A DNA stretch of 37,845 nt from a virus, in IMG/VR virus record IMGVR_UViG_3300046005_000999, positions 1-37,845 of that record; one strand, 5' to 3'. The notes under the pieces are model-generated. The model was not told the origin of the DNA. It ran no database searches and saw nothing but the letters and a program-made list of their open reading frames with translations. The translations under genes and the position numbers were made by a program. Position 1 is the stretch's first letter; each line of letters opens with the position of its first letter. Shown here in pieces: positions 15,390 through 22,947 of this stretch.

Positions 15390-16202
15390 TTATATTAAAC
15401 TACTAATAATACTCTCTACCTCTTTGGCGACATTTACGATATTGTGTCGCTTATCAAAGTCTTCACAAACAAACTTCTCACTTTTCAATGTATCTGGGTC
15501 AAAGATTAAACTCGGCACACCCATACTTTCTGCTTCTAAATTAACCCTTCCTAAAAGTATCCCCACAACTTCATCGGCATCACCTATTATGTCTTCAATG
15601 TGGAACTTGGCAGGATAGAATAATGTATAAGGCGTCTTGTTTACTTTAGCTCCGTAGTAATCCCCGAAGAAAGCATAGACATTTTTCTCGTTAGACAGTG
15701 AACATAAATGATTTATAAACTTCTCTCTTAATTTATCAATGGTGCAAGGAACGACTGTTAGTTTGAAATCTCTCTTTGACTTTTTGCACTCCTTGAATCT
15801 GTCTCTATCAACTCCGTTATAAACCACGAATACTTTATCTACTGGAATATTATGCTCTTTAATAATGTGGTCTTTAATGCTTGGTCTAATCGCTATGTAA
15901 GCTGAACAGTTTGGCAAGGGTGTTTCTACGCCATACTCTGAGTGAACTACATTTATAACAGGGCATTTAACCTCTGGGCAGAATTGTGAGGCGATAACGA
16001 CATCATACTCACCCCTCATATATGAAATCTTTTTAATTCCCTTTAATCCTTTTTTAAGGTATTCCCCATCACTTCCAACAACTTCCCAATTTGAAAGAAC
16101 CGTAACATCATTGTTCTTGGCTAGTTCACGTGCTAACTCATAGGTGTATAAACACGCACCCGAAAGATAGCCCATTGATTTAGTTGTTAGTAGTATTTTC
16201 AT
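15390..16202 (-). CDS. GT4-like glycosyltransferase
   Basis: The 270-residue product has the GT-B two-domain pattern. The N-terminal half runs MKILLTTKSMGYLSGACLYT (Gly-rich, as in GT4 acceptors), followed by VVYNGVDRDRF at the domain hinge. The C-terminal part has GILLGRVNLEAESMGVPSLIFD, the E-(x)n-E donor-binding motif of GT4 enzymes. ATG 16202 is chosen over GTG 16217. It overlaps the 16180 gene by 23 bases. Acceptor and donor are unknown. It forms part of the sugar cassette. Confidence 0.72.
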   Translation of the reverse strand: MKILLTTKSMGYLSGACLYTYELARELAKNNDVTVLSNWEVVGSDGEYLKKGLKGIKKISYMRGEYDVVIASQFCPEVKCPVINVVHSEYGVETPLPNCSAYIAIRPSIKDHIIKEHNIPVDKVFVVYNGVDRDRFKECKKSKRDFKLTVVPCTIDKLREKFINHLCSLSNEKNVYAFFGDYYGAKVNKTPYTLFYPAKFHIEDIIGDADEVVGILLGRVNLEAESMGVPSLIFDPDTLKSEKFVCEDFDKRHNIVNVAKEVESIISSLI

Positions 16203-16803
16203 ATTCTTTAATGACACGATTAAGCAAGATTACTTTATTAGGTATTCCAACAGTATAGTTTGCGTGAAAGGCTTTTAGCCCTTTTGGTATTTCAAAGTCC
16301 TGACCTGTCCACATATTACCTATTACTCCGTAATTCCACACGTCAGATTCTTTAAATAGTTCAATCTTTAAATCTTTGGCCACGACATTAAATACTTCCT
16401 GATAGTTCTTGGAGTTATCTTTCATGGCTTCAATAGTATCTCTAATTACTTTCTTGGTTTTATCACTAACCTTAACCACAAAGAAGCCCATGCAATAAGT
16501 TCCCTTATCGCTTTGAATTACAAAGTCATTATCACCTATTTGGTCAGCGAACCACTGTGTATCTTCTAGTAATAGGACATCTGAATCACAGTAAAGTAAA
16601 ATCTCTCCATCTTGCATACTGTTCATAGCGTCTAAGCAGTATCCAGCAGTTATTCTTGATATAGAATTGAATGTTGGCGTTCCCCAATGACTTGGTGAGT
16701 CATCATCTGGTAGTCCTTTATCTATAACATTACCTTTAACATAAGGTCTTGTAATATCGGCTACTTCTTTATATTGTTTTGATGAAAATACTAGAGTCTG
16801 CAT
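16180..16803 (-). CDS. GT-A type nucleotide-sugar glycosyltransferase (GT77-like)
   Basis: The 207-residue protein has a DxD motif in ILLYCDSDVLLL (Asp73, Asp75), followed by an aromatic acceptor region and a C-terminal FHANYTVG (a conserved HxN(Y) type ending in this fold). The family pattern matches PF03407-like nucleotide-diphospho-sugar transferases. It overlaps neighbours on both sides (13 and 23 bases), so translation is coupled within the cassette. Sugar and acceptor cannot be named. Confidence 0.65.
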   Translation of the reverse strand: MQTLVFSSKQYKEVADITRPYVKGNVIDKGLPDDDSPSHWGTPTFNSISRITAGYCLDAMNSMQDGEILLYCDSDVLLLEDTQWFADQIGDNDFVIQSDKGTYCMGFFVVKVSDKTKKVIRDTIEAMKDNSKNYQEVFNVVAKDLKIELFKESDVWNYGVIGNMWTGQDFEIPKGLKAFHANYTVGIPNKVILLNRVIKEYENTTNN

Positions 16804-17207
16804 CTTTGTATTATATTACTTGTGCTAATTTCTTTTGTATAGGGTAGTTGAATCAATTTCATATTGTTATCGTATAAGAAGGCGTCATCTACTCCTATCT
16901 GTTTCTTGTATCTTTCTATGTCGTAATCGTCTCCGAAGATAATGTAATCTGGGCGATACTTTAGTAACATTGGCTTTGAATCCTCTCCACCAACATTCAC
17001 ATCTACTATATCCACGCCTTTAAATCCTTTTAATGTTTCCATCCTTTCATGTAAGTTTAGTACGGGTGTCTTGTGTTTAAACCTCTGAACAAAATCGTCT
17101 GTATTTAAAACAACAACAACCTCATCAGCCAACTCTCTTGCCTTAGCAATGAGTCTCATATGTCCGTAGTGTGGTAAATCGAATGTTGCTCCTATATATG
17201 CTCTCAT
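16791..17207 (-). CDS. Cytidylyltransferase-like enzyme (TagD/RfaE type)
   Basis: In this 138-residue nucleotidyltransferase the N-terminal GATFDLPHYGH carries the HxGH signature (His13, His16) and the C-terminal part has ISTSNII, the second motif of the class. Size and layout match glycerol-3-phosphate cytidylyltransferase or the ADP-heptose enzyme's C-terminal domain. The reaction class is attachment of a nucleotide to a sugar- or polyol-phosphate. It overlaps neighbours at both ends and would supply a CDP- or ADP-activated donor to the cassette's glycosyltransferases; that link is inference. Confidence 0.82.
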   Translation of the reverse strand: MRAYIGATFDLPHYGHMRLIAKARELADEVVVVLNTDDFVQRFKHKTPVLNLHERMETLKGFKGVDIVDVNVGGEDSKPMLLKYRPDYIIFGDDYDIERYKKQIGVDDAFLYDNNMKLIQLPYTKEISTSNIIQRCRL

Positions 17208-17749
17208 AGATAAAAATTGTGTGACTTCCTTTCGTTAAATAAATCCCTATCCTTACTCCAAGTTAGAGTATTCTTGGTATAAGTTTCGTCTTTAGGTGCT
17301 CCAGTAGTCCAATGCTTGTGTATTAGTTTGGCTTCTGGAACGTATTTTAACTTGCCAAGTATCTTAGACCTTTCTGTGAACTCTGTGTCGCTGTAATTGT
17401 GTGAGTAACCTGAATAAAGATTTTCTCTAACATAATCTGCTGAACATAGGAATGTTGTCGCAAGTGTTCCGTTATTTATTCCGTCATCTGGGAACACGAC
17501 ATTGTTATCGTAATTGTCCAAAAGTATTTTAAGACAATCTTGTTGGATAACCATGTCATCATTCATAACATAAACCAAACCTTTTGTGTCTTCGATTGCC
17601 GTTAGAACTGCCTTGACCCAACCCCCGTCCTGATTCTCGTATATTAAAATACGAACAGGAACTCCGGCGTTGTCTTTTAAAGCGGTAAGACATTCGTCTA
17701 TTCTTGTTCTTCTTTCTTTTGTTGTGGGTATTATTACCGTGATTGTCAT
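17204..17749 (-). CDS. GT2-like glycosyltransferase
   Basis: The 181-residue enzyme begins with TITVIIPTTKERRTRIDECLTAL, the usual GT2 opening, with the DxD-like NDDM at residues 63-66 and a later Asp/Glu pair (YSDTEFTER). There is no membrane segment. It is short for the family, so it lacks C-terminal accessory domains. ATGA overlaps link it on both sides. It likely adds one sugar; donor and acceptor are unknown. Confidence 0.75.
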   Translation of the reverse strand: MTITVIIPTTKERRTRIDECLTALKDNAGVPVRILIYENQDGGWVKAVLTAIEDTKGLVYVMNDDMVIQQDCLKILLDNYDNNVVFPDDGINNGTLATTFLCSADYVRENLYSGYSHNYSDTEFTERSKILGKLKYVPEAKLIHKHWTTGAPKDETYTKNTLTWSKDRDLFNERKSHNFYL

Positions 17750-18135
17750 ATTATTTTTAATGCTTCTTCTTGGCTTATAATTCTACCATACATTTGACCC
17801 GTCAGACACTTAACTATATTCATCCTCATTTTATACAAAGTGTTCTTGTCTTTAACTGTCTTTTTCAAATATTCGTATTGATTCTGATAAGCCTCCTTTT
17901 CTTGGTCTAAACGGAACGCAGGTGAGGCAAAATACCTATCCCACCACTTCGCAGGAGCTTCACCTTGCTGTCTAATATGTGTTTGCTCGTGAATCATCAA
18001 GTCCTCTGTTAAAGTGCCTCTTTTGGTGTATATATCCTTACCATAGGTAATTATTAAATATCCGTCATCATAGTTTACACCGAACTCTAATTGAATCCTG
18101 TCTGCTATCTCTGGGCGTTCTGTTAGTATAGCCAT
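17746..18135 (-). CDS. Small HExxH zinc metallopeptidase-like protein
   Basis: The 129-residue protein contains HEQTH (His49, Glu50, His53) in DLMIHEQTHIRQQG. Downstream are Trp residues and the acidic run DQEKEAY (around residues 77-83), which could hold the third ligand. Proteins of this kind are seen in phage structural clusters without known substrate. It has no signal peptide. The start overlaps the SET gene by 13 bases and the stop overlaps the glycosyltransferase by four. Protein processing or peptide hydrolysis is inferred from the motif only. Confidence 0.65.
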   Translation of the reverse strand: MAILTERPEIADRIQLEFGVNYDDGYLIITYGKDIYTKRGTLTEDLMIHEQTHIRQQGEAPAKWWDRYFASPAFRLDQEKEAYQNQYEYLKKTVKDKNTLYKMRMNIVKCLTGQMYGRIISQEEALKII

Positions 18136-18566
18136 TTTAAGTGATTTTTAACTAAGTGATGTGGCGTATCAGTAAATGCCTTAAAGTCTTCAAACAATTC
18201 CTCGCCCTTTTTAATATCTCTTAAAGTAATACCAAACAAATCAACATTCGGGGTGTCGCTGTGATTTAAAAAGTCTTGCATAAAGCATTCTGAATTAGGT
18301 GATACAAAACACAAAATATCATCACTTTCATCATACATCGTTTTATCAAGTATCAGGTCTTGGACTCTTTCATCTAGTAGCAAGAACTCTTGCTCGGTAA
18401 ACTTATACATTACAGGCTTATCAGAAAACCTTGAGTGGTCTGTTATTCTTGTGTCTTTTGGTATATCACAGATTGCTACAACACCAACACCGTGAATTTT
18501 GCTAGGTGCAAGTTTACAAAGAACTGTGTCGTTTAAATATTCAATGTCTCGTATACTGATGTCCAT
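18123..18566 (-). CDS. SET-domain protein (protein lysine methyltransferase-like)
   Basis: The 147-residue product covers a minimal SET fold. KIHGVGVVAICDIPKDTRI (Gly26, Gly28) is the N-terminal SAM-binding part; DFLNHSDTPNV has the Asn101-His102 motif; LRDIKKGEELFEDF is the C-terminal part. The final position, normally the catalytic Tyr of the ELxxDY type, is Phe128. SET proteins methylate lysine in proteins, so a virion or host protein could be the target, but activity is uncertain because of the Phe. It overlaps the GT4 gene by 34 bases. Confidence 0.78.
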   Translation of the reverse strand: MDISIRDIEYLNDTVLCKLAPSKIHGVGVVAICDIPKDTRITDHSRFSDKPVMYKFTEQEFLLLDERVQDLILDKTMYDESDDILCFVSPNSECFMQDFLNHSDTPNVDLFGITLRDIKKGEELFEDFKAFTDTPHHLVKNHLKWLY

Positions 18567-19519
18567 AAATCTTTTTTATCTTTAATGTTGTAGTTCTTTA
18601 ACACGTATTTCTTGGCTCTCTTTGCTATTGCTTTTCTTAACTCCTTATCTTGAATCAAATCCTCTAAATCCTTTTTCCAATTATGTGTTGTGACTAGATA
18701 ATCAGAATCTTTAGTATATGGGTTATCTTGCCAGTCGTCTGTTATGCAAGGAATCTCGAGCATTGAGGCTTCCAAGAACTTTAGGTTTGATTTACATTTA
18801 TTAAAGTAAGACTCTCTGCGGGGTATGAGCATTATGTCTAGCTTTAAATCATTAATCTTTTCAAAGTATTCTGCAACCTTTACTGGTTCGTGCCATTCTA
18901 CTTTTATAGTGTCAAAGAATTTGCCGTCATTTGGTTTCGTGGACATTACTACTATTTCAATATCATCTCTTAGGGACAATTCTTTAAGTAAGTCTTGAAT
19001 GTGGTCGAAATCATTTGTTCCAACGACTGAACCAATCAAACCTAGCCTAACCTTTTTATTCTTGTGGGCTTTTACTTTAGGGAAATCGTCTGGGTCAACA
19101 CAGTTAGGGAGGACAACAACATTGGGATTGTATTTAAGATATTCTTGTTTAAGAAATTCAGTCGTGGTAGTAATTAAATCTGAATTAGTTGCAAACCACA
19201 TAAGCTCGTCATTTACTTTCTTGGCTAAATCTCCAACTCCGTAGTTTTGTTTCTCATCAATATAAGTATCATCATTTGAGAAGACTAACTTCTTTCCAGC
19301 GTCTTTTAAAATCTTAAATATCTCTTTACGTTCCCTTTCAAATGGTCTGTGAAATACAACCACATCGGCATCAAGCATTCCTTGCATAGCTTGTTTGGGC
19401 GATACTCTATTACCCATAAGAGAAGTGTGGTCACCATCCCAACCATTATTTATCAACGGCAAAAGACAACAAACATAGTTACAACCCTCGTATCGACTCA
19501 TTGAATAATAAATCTTCAT
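18533..19519 (-). CDS. GT4-like glycosyltransferase
   Basis: This 328-residue GT-B protein has VVLPNCVDPDDFP (hinge), LGLIGSVVGTNDFDHI (donor-domain opening) and KFLEASMLEIPCITDDWQDNPY, the E-x7-E region of GT4. The C-terminus is a helix of the AKRAKKYVLKNYNI type seen in this family. It starts in an ATGA overlap with the HNH homing gene. Sequence shows it is cytosolic. The donor sugar is unknown; the dehydratase and cytidylyltransferase of the same cassette are candidate suppliers. Confidence 0.78.
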   Translation of the reverse strand: MKIYYSMSRYEGCNYVCCLLPLINNGWDGDHTSLMGNRVSPKQAMQGMLDADVVVFHRPFERERKEIFKILKDAGKKLVFSNDDTYIDEKQNYGVGDLAKKVNDELMWFATNSDLITTTTEFLKQEYLKYNPNVVVLPNCVDPDDFPKVKAHKNKKVRLGLIGSVVGTNDFDHIQDLLKELSLRDDIEIVVMSTKPNDGKFFDTIKVEWHEPVKVAEYFEKINDLKLDIMLIPRRESYFNKCKSNLKFLEASMLEIPCITDDWQDNPYTKDSDYLVTTHNWKKDLEDLIQDKELRKAIAKRAKKYVLKNYNIKDKKDLWTSVYETLNI

Positions 19520-20097
19520 ACTTTCTTAAAATAATTAATCCAATAATCCCTCTTTGAGTTAGTTCTGGCGTGGCATTTTCTACACAAAGATATTAAATTT
19601 GTTGGGTTACAATTCTGCTTGTTATAATCAATATGATGTATAGCTAGTAATTCATCTGTTTGTCCTTCACCACAAAGCTGACAAGTAAGTCTATCTCTTT
19701 CCCTGATACTCTGTCTAAATGTTCTTGTCCAATCTGTATTATATTGTAGATAAGATTTCCCACCCAACCACCTATGGCTTTTGTCACCCTCTTGTGCCTT
19801 CGACATCTTTATTTTAGACTCTTTAGACCACGCCCTGCCCTTGTTCCAAGCCTCACCCAAGCCTTTTAGTTTTCTACCAATCCAACCTAATCTGAGAGAG
19901 TTTTTATGCTGTTCCGAAAGAGCTGGTCTTTTTATACCCTTTAATGCCTTACTAATCTTCATTTTATGTTCTAGGCTGATAGGCTTACCTTTTCTTCCAA
20001 GACTCATTTTTAATAGCGTTTCTTTAGAATAAACGTTTGTCTTGCCTTTATTCCAACCTGTTTGTCCCTTAACAAATCTTCCCATATTATTTAACAT
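19516..20097 (-). CDS. HNH homing endonuclease with NUMOD3 repeats
   Basis: The 193-residue protein has a basic N-terminal half with repeated NUMOD3-like motifs (KTNVYSKETLLKMSLGRKGK, then SLEHKMKISKALKG, SEQHKNSLRLG, SKESKIKMSKAQEG), which bind DNA. The C-terminal HNH core follows: CQLCG, AIHHIDYNKQNC, NLISLCRKCH. It is a free-standing selfish endonuclease sitting between two sugar genes. ATG 20097 overlaps the upstream stop by seven bases; ATG 20085 is an alternative. It probably promoted its own spread and perhaps that of the cassette; that is inference. Confidence 0.86.
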   Translation of the reverse strand: MLNNMGRFVKGQTGWNKGKTNVYSKETLLKMSLGRKGKPISLEHKMKISKALKGIKRPALSEQHKNSLRLGWIGRKLKGLGEAWNKGRAWSKESKIKMSKAQEGDKSHRWLGGKSYLQYNTDWTRTFRQSIRERDRLTCQLCGEGQTDELLAIHHIDYNKQNCNPTNLISLCRKCHARTNSKRDYWINYFKKV

Positions 20098-21065
20098 AAT
20101 TTTGCCTTTAGTTCTAATACTGTATTCTTTAATTTCTCATAAAAGTTCTGTGATGGTTTCCACCCCAACTCTGCAAGTTTCTGTCCGTCAAGTGCATATC
20201 TGAGGTCGTGACCTGAACGACTGGAATGAAAATCTACAAGTTCGTATTTAACTGCCTTATCCAGTGTCTTACCTATTTCAAGAGCAAGTGATAAATTATC
20301 AATCTCGGTTTCACCAACGATGTTTATTCTTTCTGGTCTGTCTGCTTGTGGGTGCGTCTTTGGAGGAACATTGTCAATGATAAACTTGATGGCTTCTGCA
20401 ACTGAATCAGCGTGAATATAGAATCTTGTTCCTGCTCGTTTCTTATCTGGGTAAGCGTGTATCTTTATTTCCTCTCCTGTTTCAATTCTCTTAACACATA
20501 ATGGAATAAACTTCTCCCAATCTTGAGTAGAGGAATAGACGTTCATTGTATTAGTAATAATCACAGGAACTCCGTATGTTCTCCAATAAGATATTGCAAG
20601 AGCTTCTTGAGCCGCCTTACTTGCTGAATATGGATTGCTTGGAACTATTGCATCCCATTCTTTTGAACTATATCCGTCTGGAACACTTCCGTAAACTTCA
20701 TCGGTTGAAAACTGTAAGAATAATTTAGGCTTTACCTTACGAGCCAACTCTAGCATCGTCAAAGCAACATTTACATTGTTTCTAACAAATGGAACTGGGT
20801 CTGAGATACTTCTATCAACGTGTGAATCAGATGCAATATTTAGAATAATATCTATCTGCCCTATTTCTTTAATAAGACCATCGCAAATCTGTGAGTTTAG
20901 GTCATGGGTTATAACCTTAACCCTTTTGTCTTTAGGAACATTTAATGGGTTGCCTTTATGCTCCCAACTACAAAGACAAACAACCTCATCTGTTGTGACC
21001 TCTAATATGTGCTTGAGTATGTGAGAACCTACAAGCCCAGATGCACCAGTTAGTAAAATTTTCAT
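20091..21065 (-). CDS. NAD-dependent sugar dehydratase/epimerase, RmlB-like
   Basis: This 324-residue extended SDR enzyme has the Rossmann motif GASGLVG (residues 7-13), SHVDRSI, the STDE segment (120-123), YSASK (Tyr146, Lys150) and the C-terminal RSGHDLRYALD. Ser/Thr-Asp-Glu with Tyr-x3-Lys is the dTDP-glucose 4,6-dehydratase pattern, so the product is probably a 4-keto-6-deoxy sugar nucleotide. The substrate nucleotide is not readable from sequence. It starts in an ATGA overlap with a 50-residue gene and heads the sugar cassette. Confidence 0.83.
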   Translation of the reverse strand: MKILLTGASGLVGSHILKHILEVTTDEVVCLCSWEHKGNPLNVPKDKRVKVITHDLNSQICDGLIKEIGQIDIILNIASDSHVDRSISDPVPFVRNNVNVALTMLELARKVKPKLFLQFSTDEVYGSVPDGYSSKEWDAIVPSNPYSASKAAQEALAISYWRTYGVPVIITNTMNVYSSTQDWEKFIPLCVKRIETGEEIKIHAYPDKKRAGTRFYIHADSVAEAIKFIIDNVPPKTHPQADRPERINIVGETEIDNLSLALEIGKTLDKAVKYELVDFHSSRSGHDLRYALDGQKLAELGWKPSQNFYEKLKNTVLELKAKLC

Positions 21066-21214
21066 TTGCCTATTTGTTTTCTAATAACCTCGTCTTTCTC
21101 TTGAGGAGTTTTAACTTCTATTTCTTGCCCGTCTTTAGTAATCACAACACTAACTTTTTTAATATTAGGTGAGATATAAACCCCACCTCCCCTATCTTTA
21201 TTAGCTTCTGTCAT
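21062..21214 (-). CDS. Small basic/acidic protein, 50 residues
   Basis: The frame begins at ATG 21214, directly at the predicted transcription start, and ends in an ATGA overlap with the dehydratase. It is charged, with a Gly-rich N-terminal segment (RGGGVYISP) and a beta-hairpin-like VVITKDGQEIEVKT. No family was recognised. Its position as the leader gene of the sugar operon, with no untranslated leader, suggests it may set translation of the operon, but a protein function is equally possible. Confidence 0.65.
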   Translation of the reverse strand: MTEANKDRGGGVYISPNIKKVSVVITKDGQEIEVKTPQEKDEVIRKQIGK

Positions 21215-21220
21215 AAACGA

Positions 21221-21249
21221 ATTATAACAAAAAAACCACACTCGGTCAA
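21221..21249 (-). promoter_or_regulatory. Promoter of the glycan cassette
   Basis: TTGACC (21244-21249), 17 bases, TATAAT (21221-21226) on the minus strand. TG precedes the -10 by one base. Six bases separate the -10 from ATG 21214, so the first transcribed base is the A of ATG. The -35 lies within the terminator stem of the capsid gene. Confidence 0.85.
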
Positions 21250-21263
21250 TAGACCAAATGTGG
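21229..21263 (-). terminator. Intrinsic terminator of the capsid gene
   Basis: On the minus strand CCACA pairs with TGTGG and, further in, GGTC pairs with GACC around a four-base loop, followed by seven T. It lies 25 bases after the capsid stop codon and shares bases with the cassette promoter. Confidence 0.82.
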
Positions 21264-21287
21264 ATTTCTTGTTTACAACTTCTGATA

Positions 21288-22187
21288 TTACTCAGTTGTC
21301 ATAAATCTAATTCCTGCTGCGTCTTTATTCTCTACAACACCGTAAAGTATATCTGCTGTTGTCAAAGTTGAAAGATACTGTGGAACGTAGTTTGACTGTA
21401 TTCTAACTCCACCTGCACCTACCATACCACCCTTTGATGAAACTCCTAGAGGAGCAGTTGCAAAGTGAATAGCATCTGCGTGTGCAATAGCGTTGTTTCT
21501 ACCAGTTGTAGAAGAAACGTATGTGATGTTGTTTGAAGTGTAAACTGGTCTGCCATAAAGCTTACCAATCATTCCTTTGTTTACAGGTGATGCTGATGCA
21601 TCGTTTTGTACAAGAGTGAACTTGTCCAATCCCATAAGTTGATTCCAAGCAACTGCTTCATTGAAGAAGAATGCTACTCCGTCTAAATCAACATTTCCTG
21701 CTGCCAAAAGTCCGAGACCCTTTCTAATATCTGAATCTACAACAGTTGTAGTTGAAGCACCAACTGATTGTGAGAAACTTGCAAACAATGTTGCGATAGC
21801 AACTTCCAAAACCTTAGCAATAGAATAACCTGCATTCTTTGCGTATGTATTCTGGATGTAATAGCTCTGTTTGAATTGAGCTGCTTCTTTATCCTCAATG
21901 TTGAAGGAAACTTCATACCACTGGTCAACAGTCAAAGTAATCTTTGTTTCTGTTGGTGAGCTTAGAGTAACGGCTGCACCGTTAGACTTTGCTGTCGCTG
22001 TCATCTCAGTAATATTTGGTGTGTAAAGTGCTGAACCCCCTCCTCTTAATTCTGAACTTCTGTCTGTGAAGAAATTAGCCATAACCAACTTTGATTTATA
22101 AAAGTCGTTTATTCTATCTCCCCATAGTTTTGGTACTAATTCAGCAACGTCTGCTGCTGTAAAAGTATCTGATGGAAAACTTGTCAT
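21288..22187 (-). CDS. Major capsid protein
   Basis: The 299-residue product follows the scaffold gene and precedes an intrinsic terminator. N-terminal FTAADVAELVPKLW and ELRGGGSALYTPNITE, then a long spine-like helix region and a beta-rich C-terminal part with RPVYTSNNI and DAIHFATAPL, are the usual pattern of HK97-fold coats of small podo- and siphoviruses. The length fits a coat without a large N-terminal delta domain, consistent with a separate scaffold. It has no Shine-Dalgarno site and no clear own promoter in the 77-base leader. Assignment rests on gene order and pattern. Confidence 0.83.
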   Translation of the reverse strand: MTSFPSDTFTAADVAELVPKLWGDRINDFYKSKLVMANFFTDRSSELRGGGSALYTPNITEMTATAKSNGAAVTLSSPTETKITLTVDQWYEVSFNIEDKEAAQFKQSYYIQNTYAKNAGYSIAKVLEVAIATLFASFSQSVGASTTTVVDSDIRKGLGLLAAGNVDLDGVAFFFNEAVAWNQLMGLDKFTLVQNDASASPVNKGMIGKLYGRPVYTSNNITYVSSTTGRNNAIAHADAIHFATAPLGVSSKGGMVGAGGVRIQSNYVPQYLSTLTTADILYGVVENKDAAGIRFMTTE

Positions 22188-22264
22188 TTATTTTGAATCG
22201 CCCTGTATTGTGTATCGTTAATAAACTATTAAAGCTAATAAGCTGATACAATTTTAAGTCCGAT

Positions 22265-22831
22265 TTAATTACCGAACGCTTTTCTTACATAAGCCTCGTG
22301 TTCTTCTTTGGTCATATCAGAAACAGATTTCTCTGCTCTTACTGAACCTGAACCTTTTGAAGCACCGAGTTTGGATTTAGATTTCTTCACTTCCTCGTCT
22401 TGCTTTTCTTTCCATAAGACAAACATTTCATCTTTGGTCGCATCGAGTAATGAGCACCCATTTCCTTTAGCAACGGCTTTGAGTTTGGCTAGTTCGCCTT
22501 CCTCGTAACCCTTTGCAATGAGTATTCCCTCTTCTCTAGTAAGATACTGTTCGTTACTATTAATATCCTTTTTAGTTTGGACAACTGGTGTAGGTTTTGA
22601 AGCCTTCACCCACTTACCGTCAACAAAGGTTTTACCCTCTGCTTTCATTAAACGAATAAACAATTTCTTGTTTGTTTCCTTTAACTTCTCAGCATCAACT
22701 TCTGACTTGGTTTCTTCAGACGAAGTGTCCTCTAATTCCAACTCAACTTCTGCCTCCGTGTCTGTATCTACTGTTTCGGTAGTAGCTTCCTCAACATTTA
22801 AAGAGTCGTTGTTCTCAATATTTTCTGACAT
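22265..22831 (-). CDS. Scaffolding protein
   Basis: The 188-residue protein is acidic at the N-terminus (runs of Glu, Asp, Thr and Ser to residue 50), with a helical Lys/Glu-rich middle and a basic C-terminal end (SKSKLGASKGSG..., then MTKEEHEAYVRKAFGN). This charge layout and the place between portal and capsid are typical of phage scaffolds. It is the first gene behind a promoter with a 79-base leader, in contrast to most genes here. The C-terminal helix probably docks to the capsid protein; that follows from the family. Confidence 0.75.
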   Translation of the reverse strand: MSENIENNDSLNVEEATTETVDTDTEAEVELELEDTSSEETKSEVDAEKLKETNKKLFIRLMKAEGKTFVDGKWVKASKPTPVVQTKKDINSNEQYLTREEGILIAKGYEEGELAKLKAVAKGNGCSLLDATKDEMFVLWKEKQDEEVKKSKSKLGASKGSGSVRAEKSVSDMTKEEHEAYVRKAFGN

Positions 22832-22910
22832 AATAAGCTTATGTTAGTGAACTTTTAAAGAGTGTTCTAACTCAAATCACCATTTTAAAGGGTAGGTGAA
22901 TAAGCCCGAT
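22832..22910 (-). promoter_or_regulatory. Long 5' leader of the scaffold/capsid operon
   Basis: The transcript predicted from the 22917-22945 promoter begins near 22910 and runs 79 bases to ATG 22831. It holds a tiny open frame ATG GTG ATT TGA (22872-22883), two CTTTAAAA copies and a perfect ATAAGCTTAT palindrome next to the start. No Shine-Dalgarno site is visible. Confidence 0.4.
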
Positions 22911-22916
22911 GTAAGT

Positions 22917-22945
22917 ATTATAACACAGATTTTACTTTTGTGCAA
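22917..22945 (-). promoter_or_regulatory. Promoter of the scaffold/capsid operon
   Basis: TTGCAC (22940-22945), 17 bases, TATAAT (22917-22922) on the minus strand, with TG ahead of the -10. It begins two bases after the stop codon of the 71-residue gene. Confidence 0.8.
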
Positions 22946-22947
22946 CT

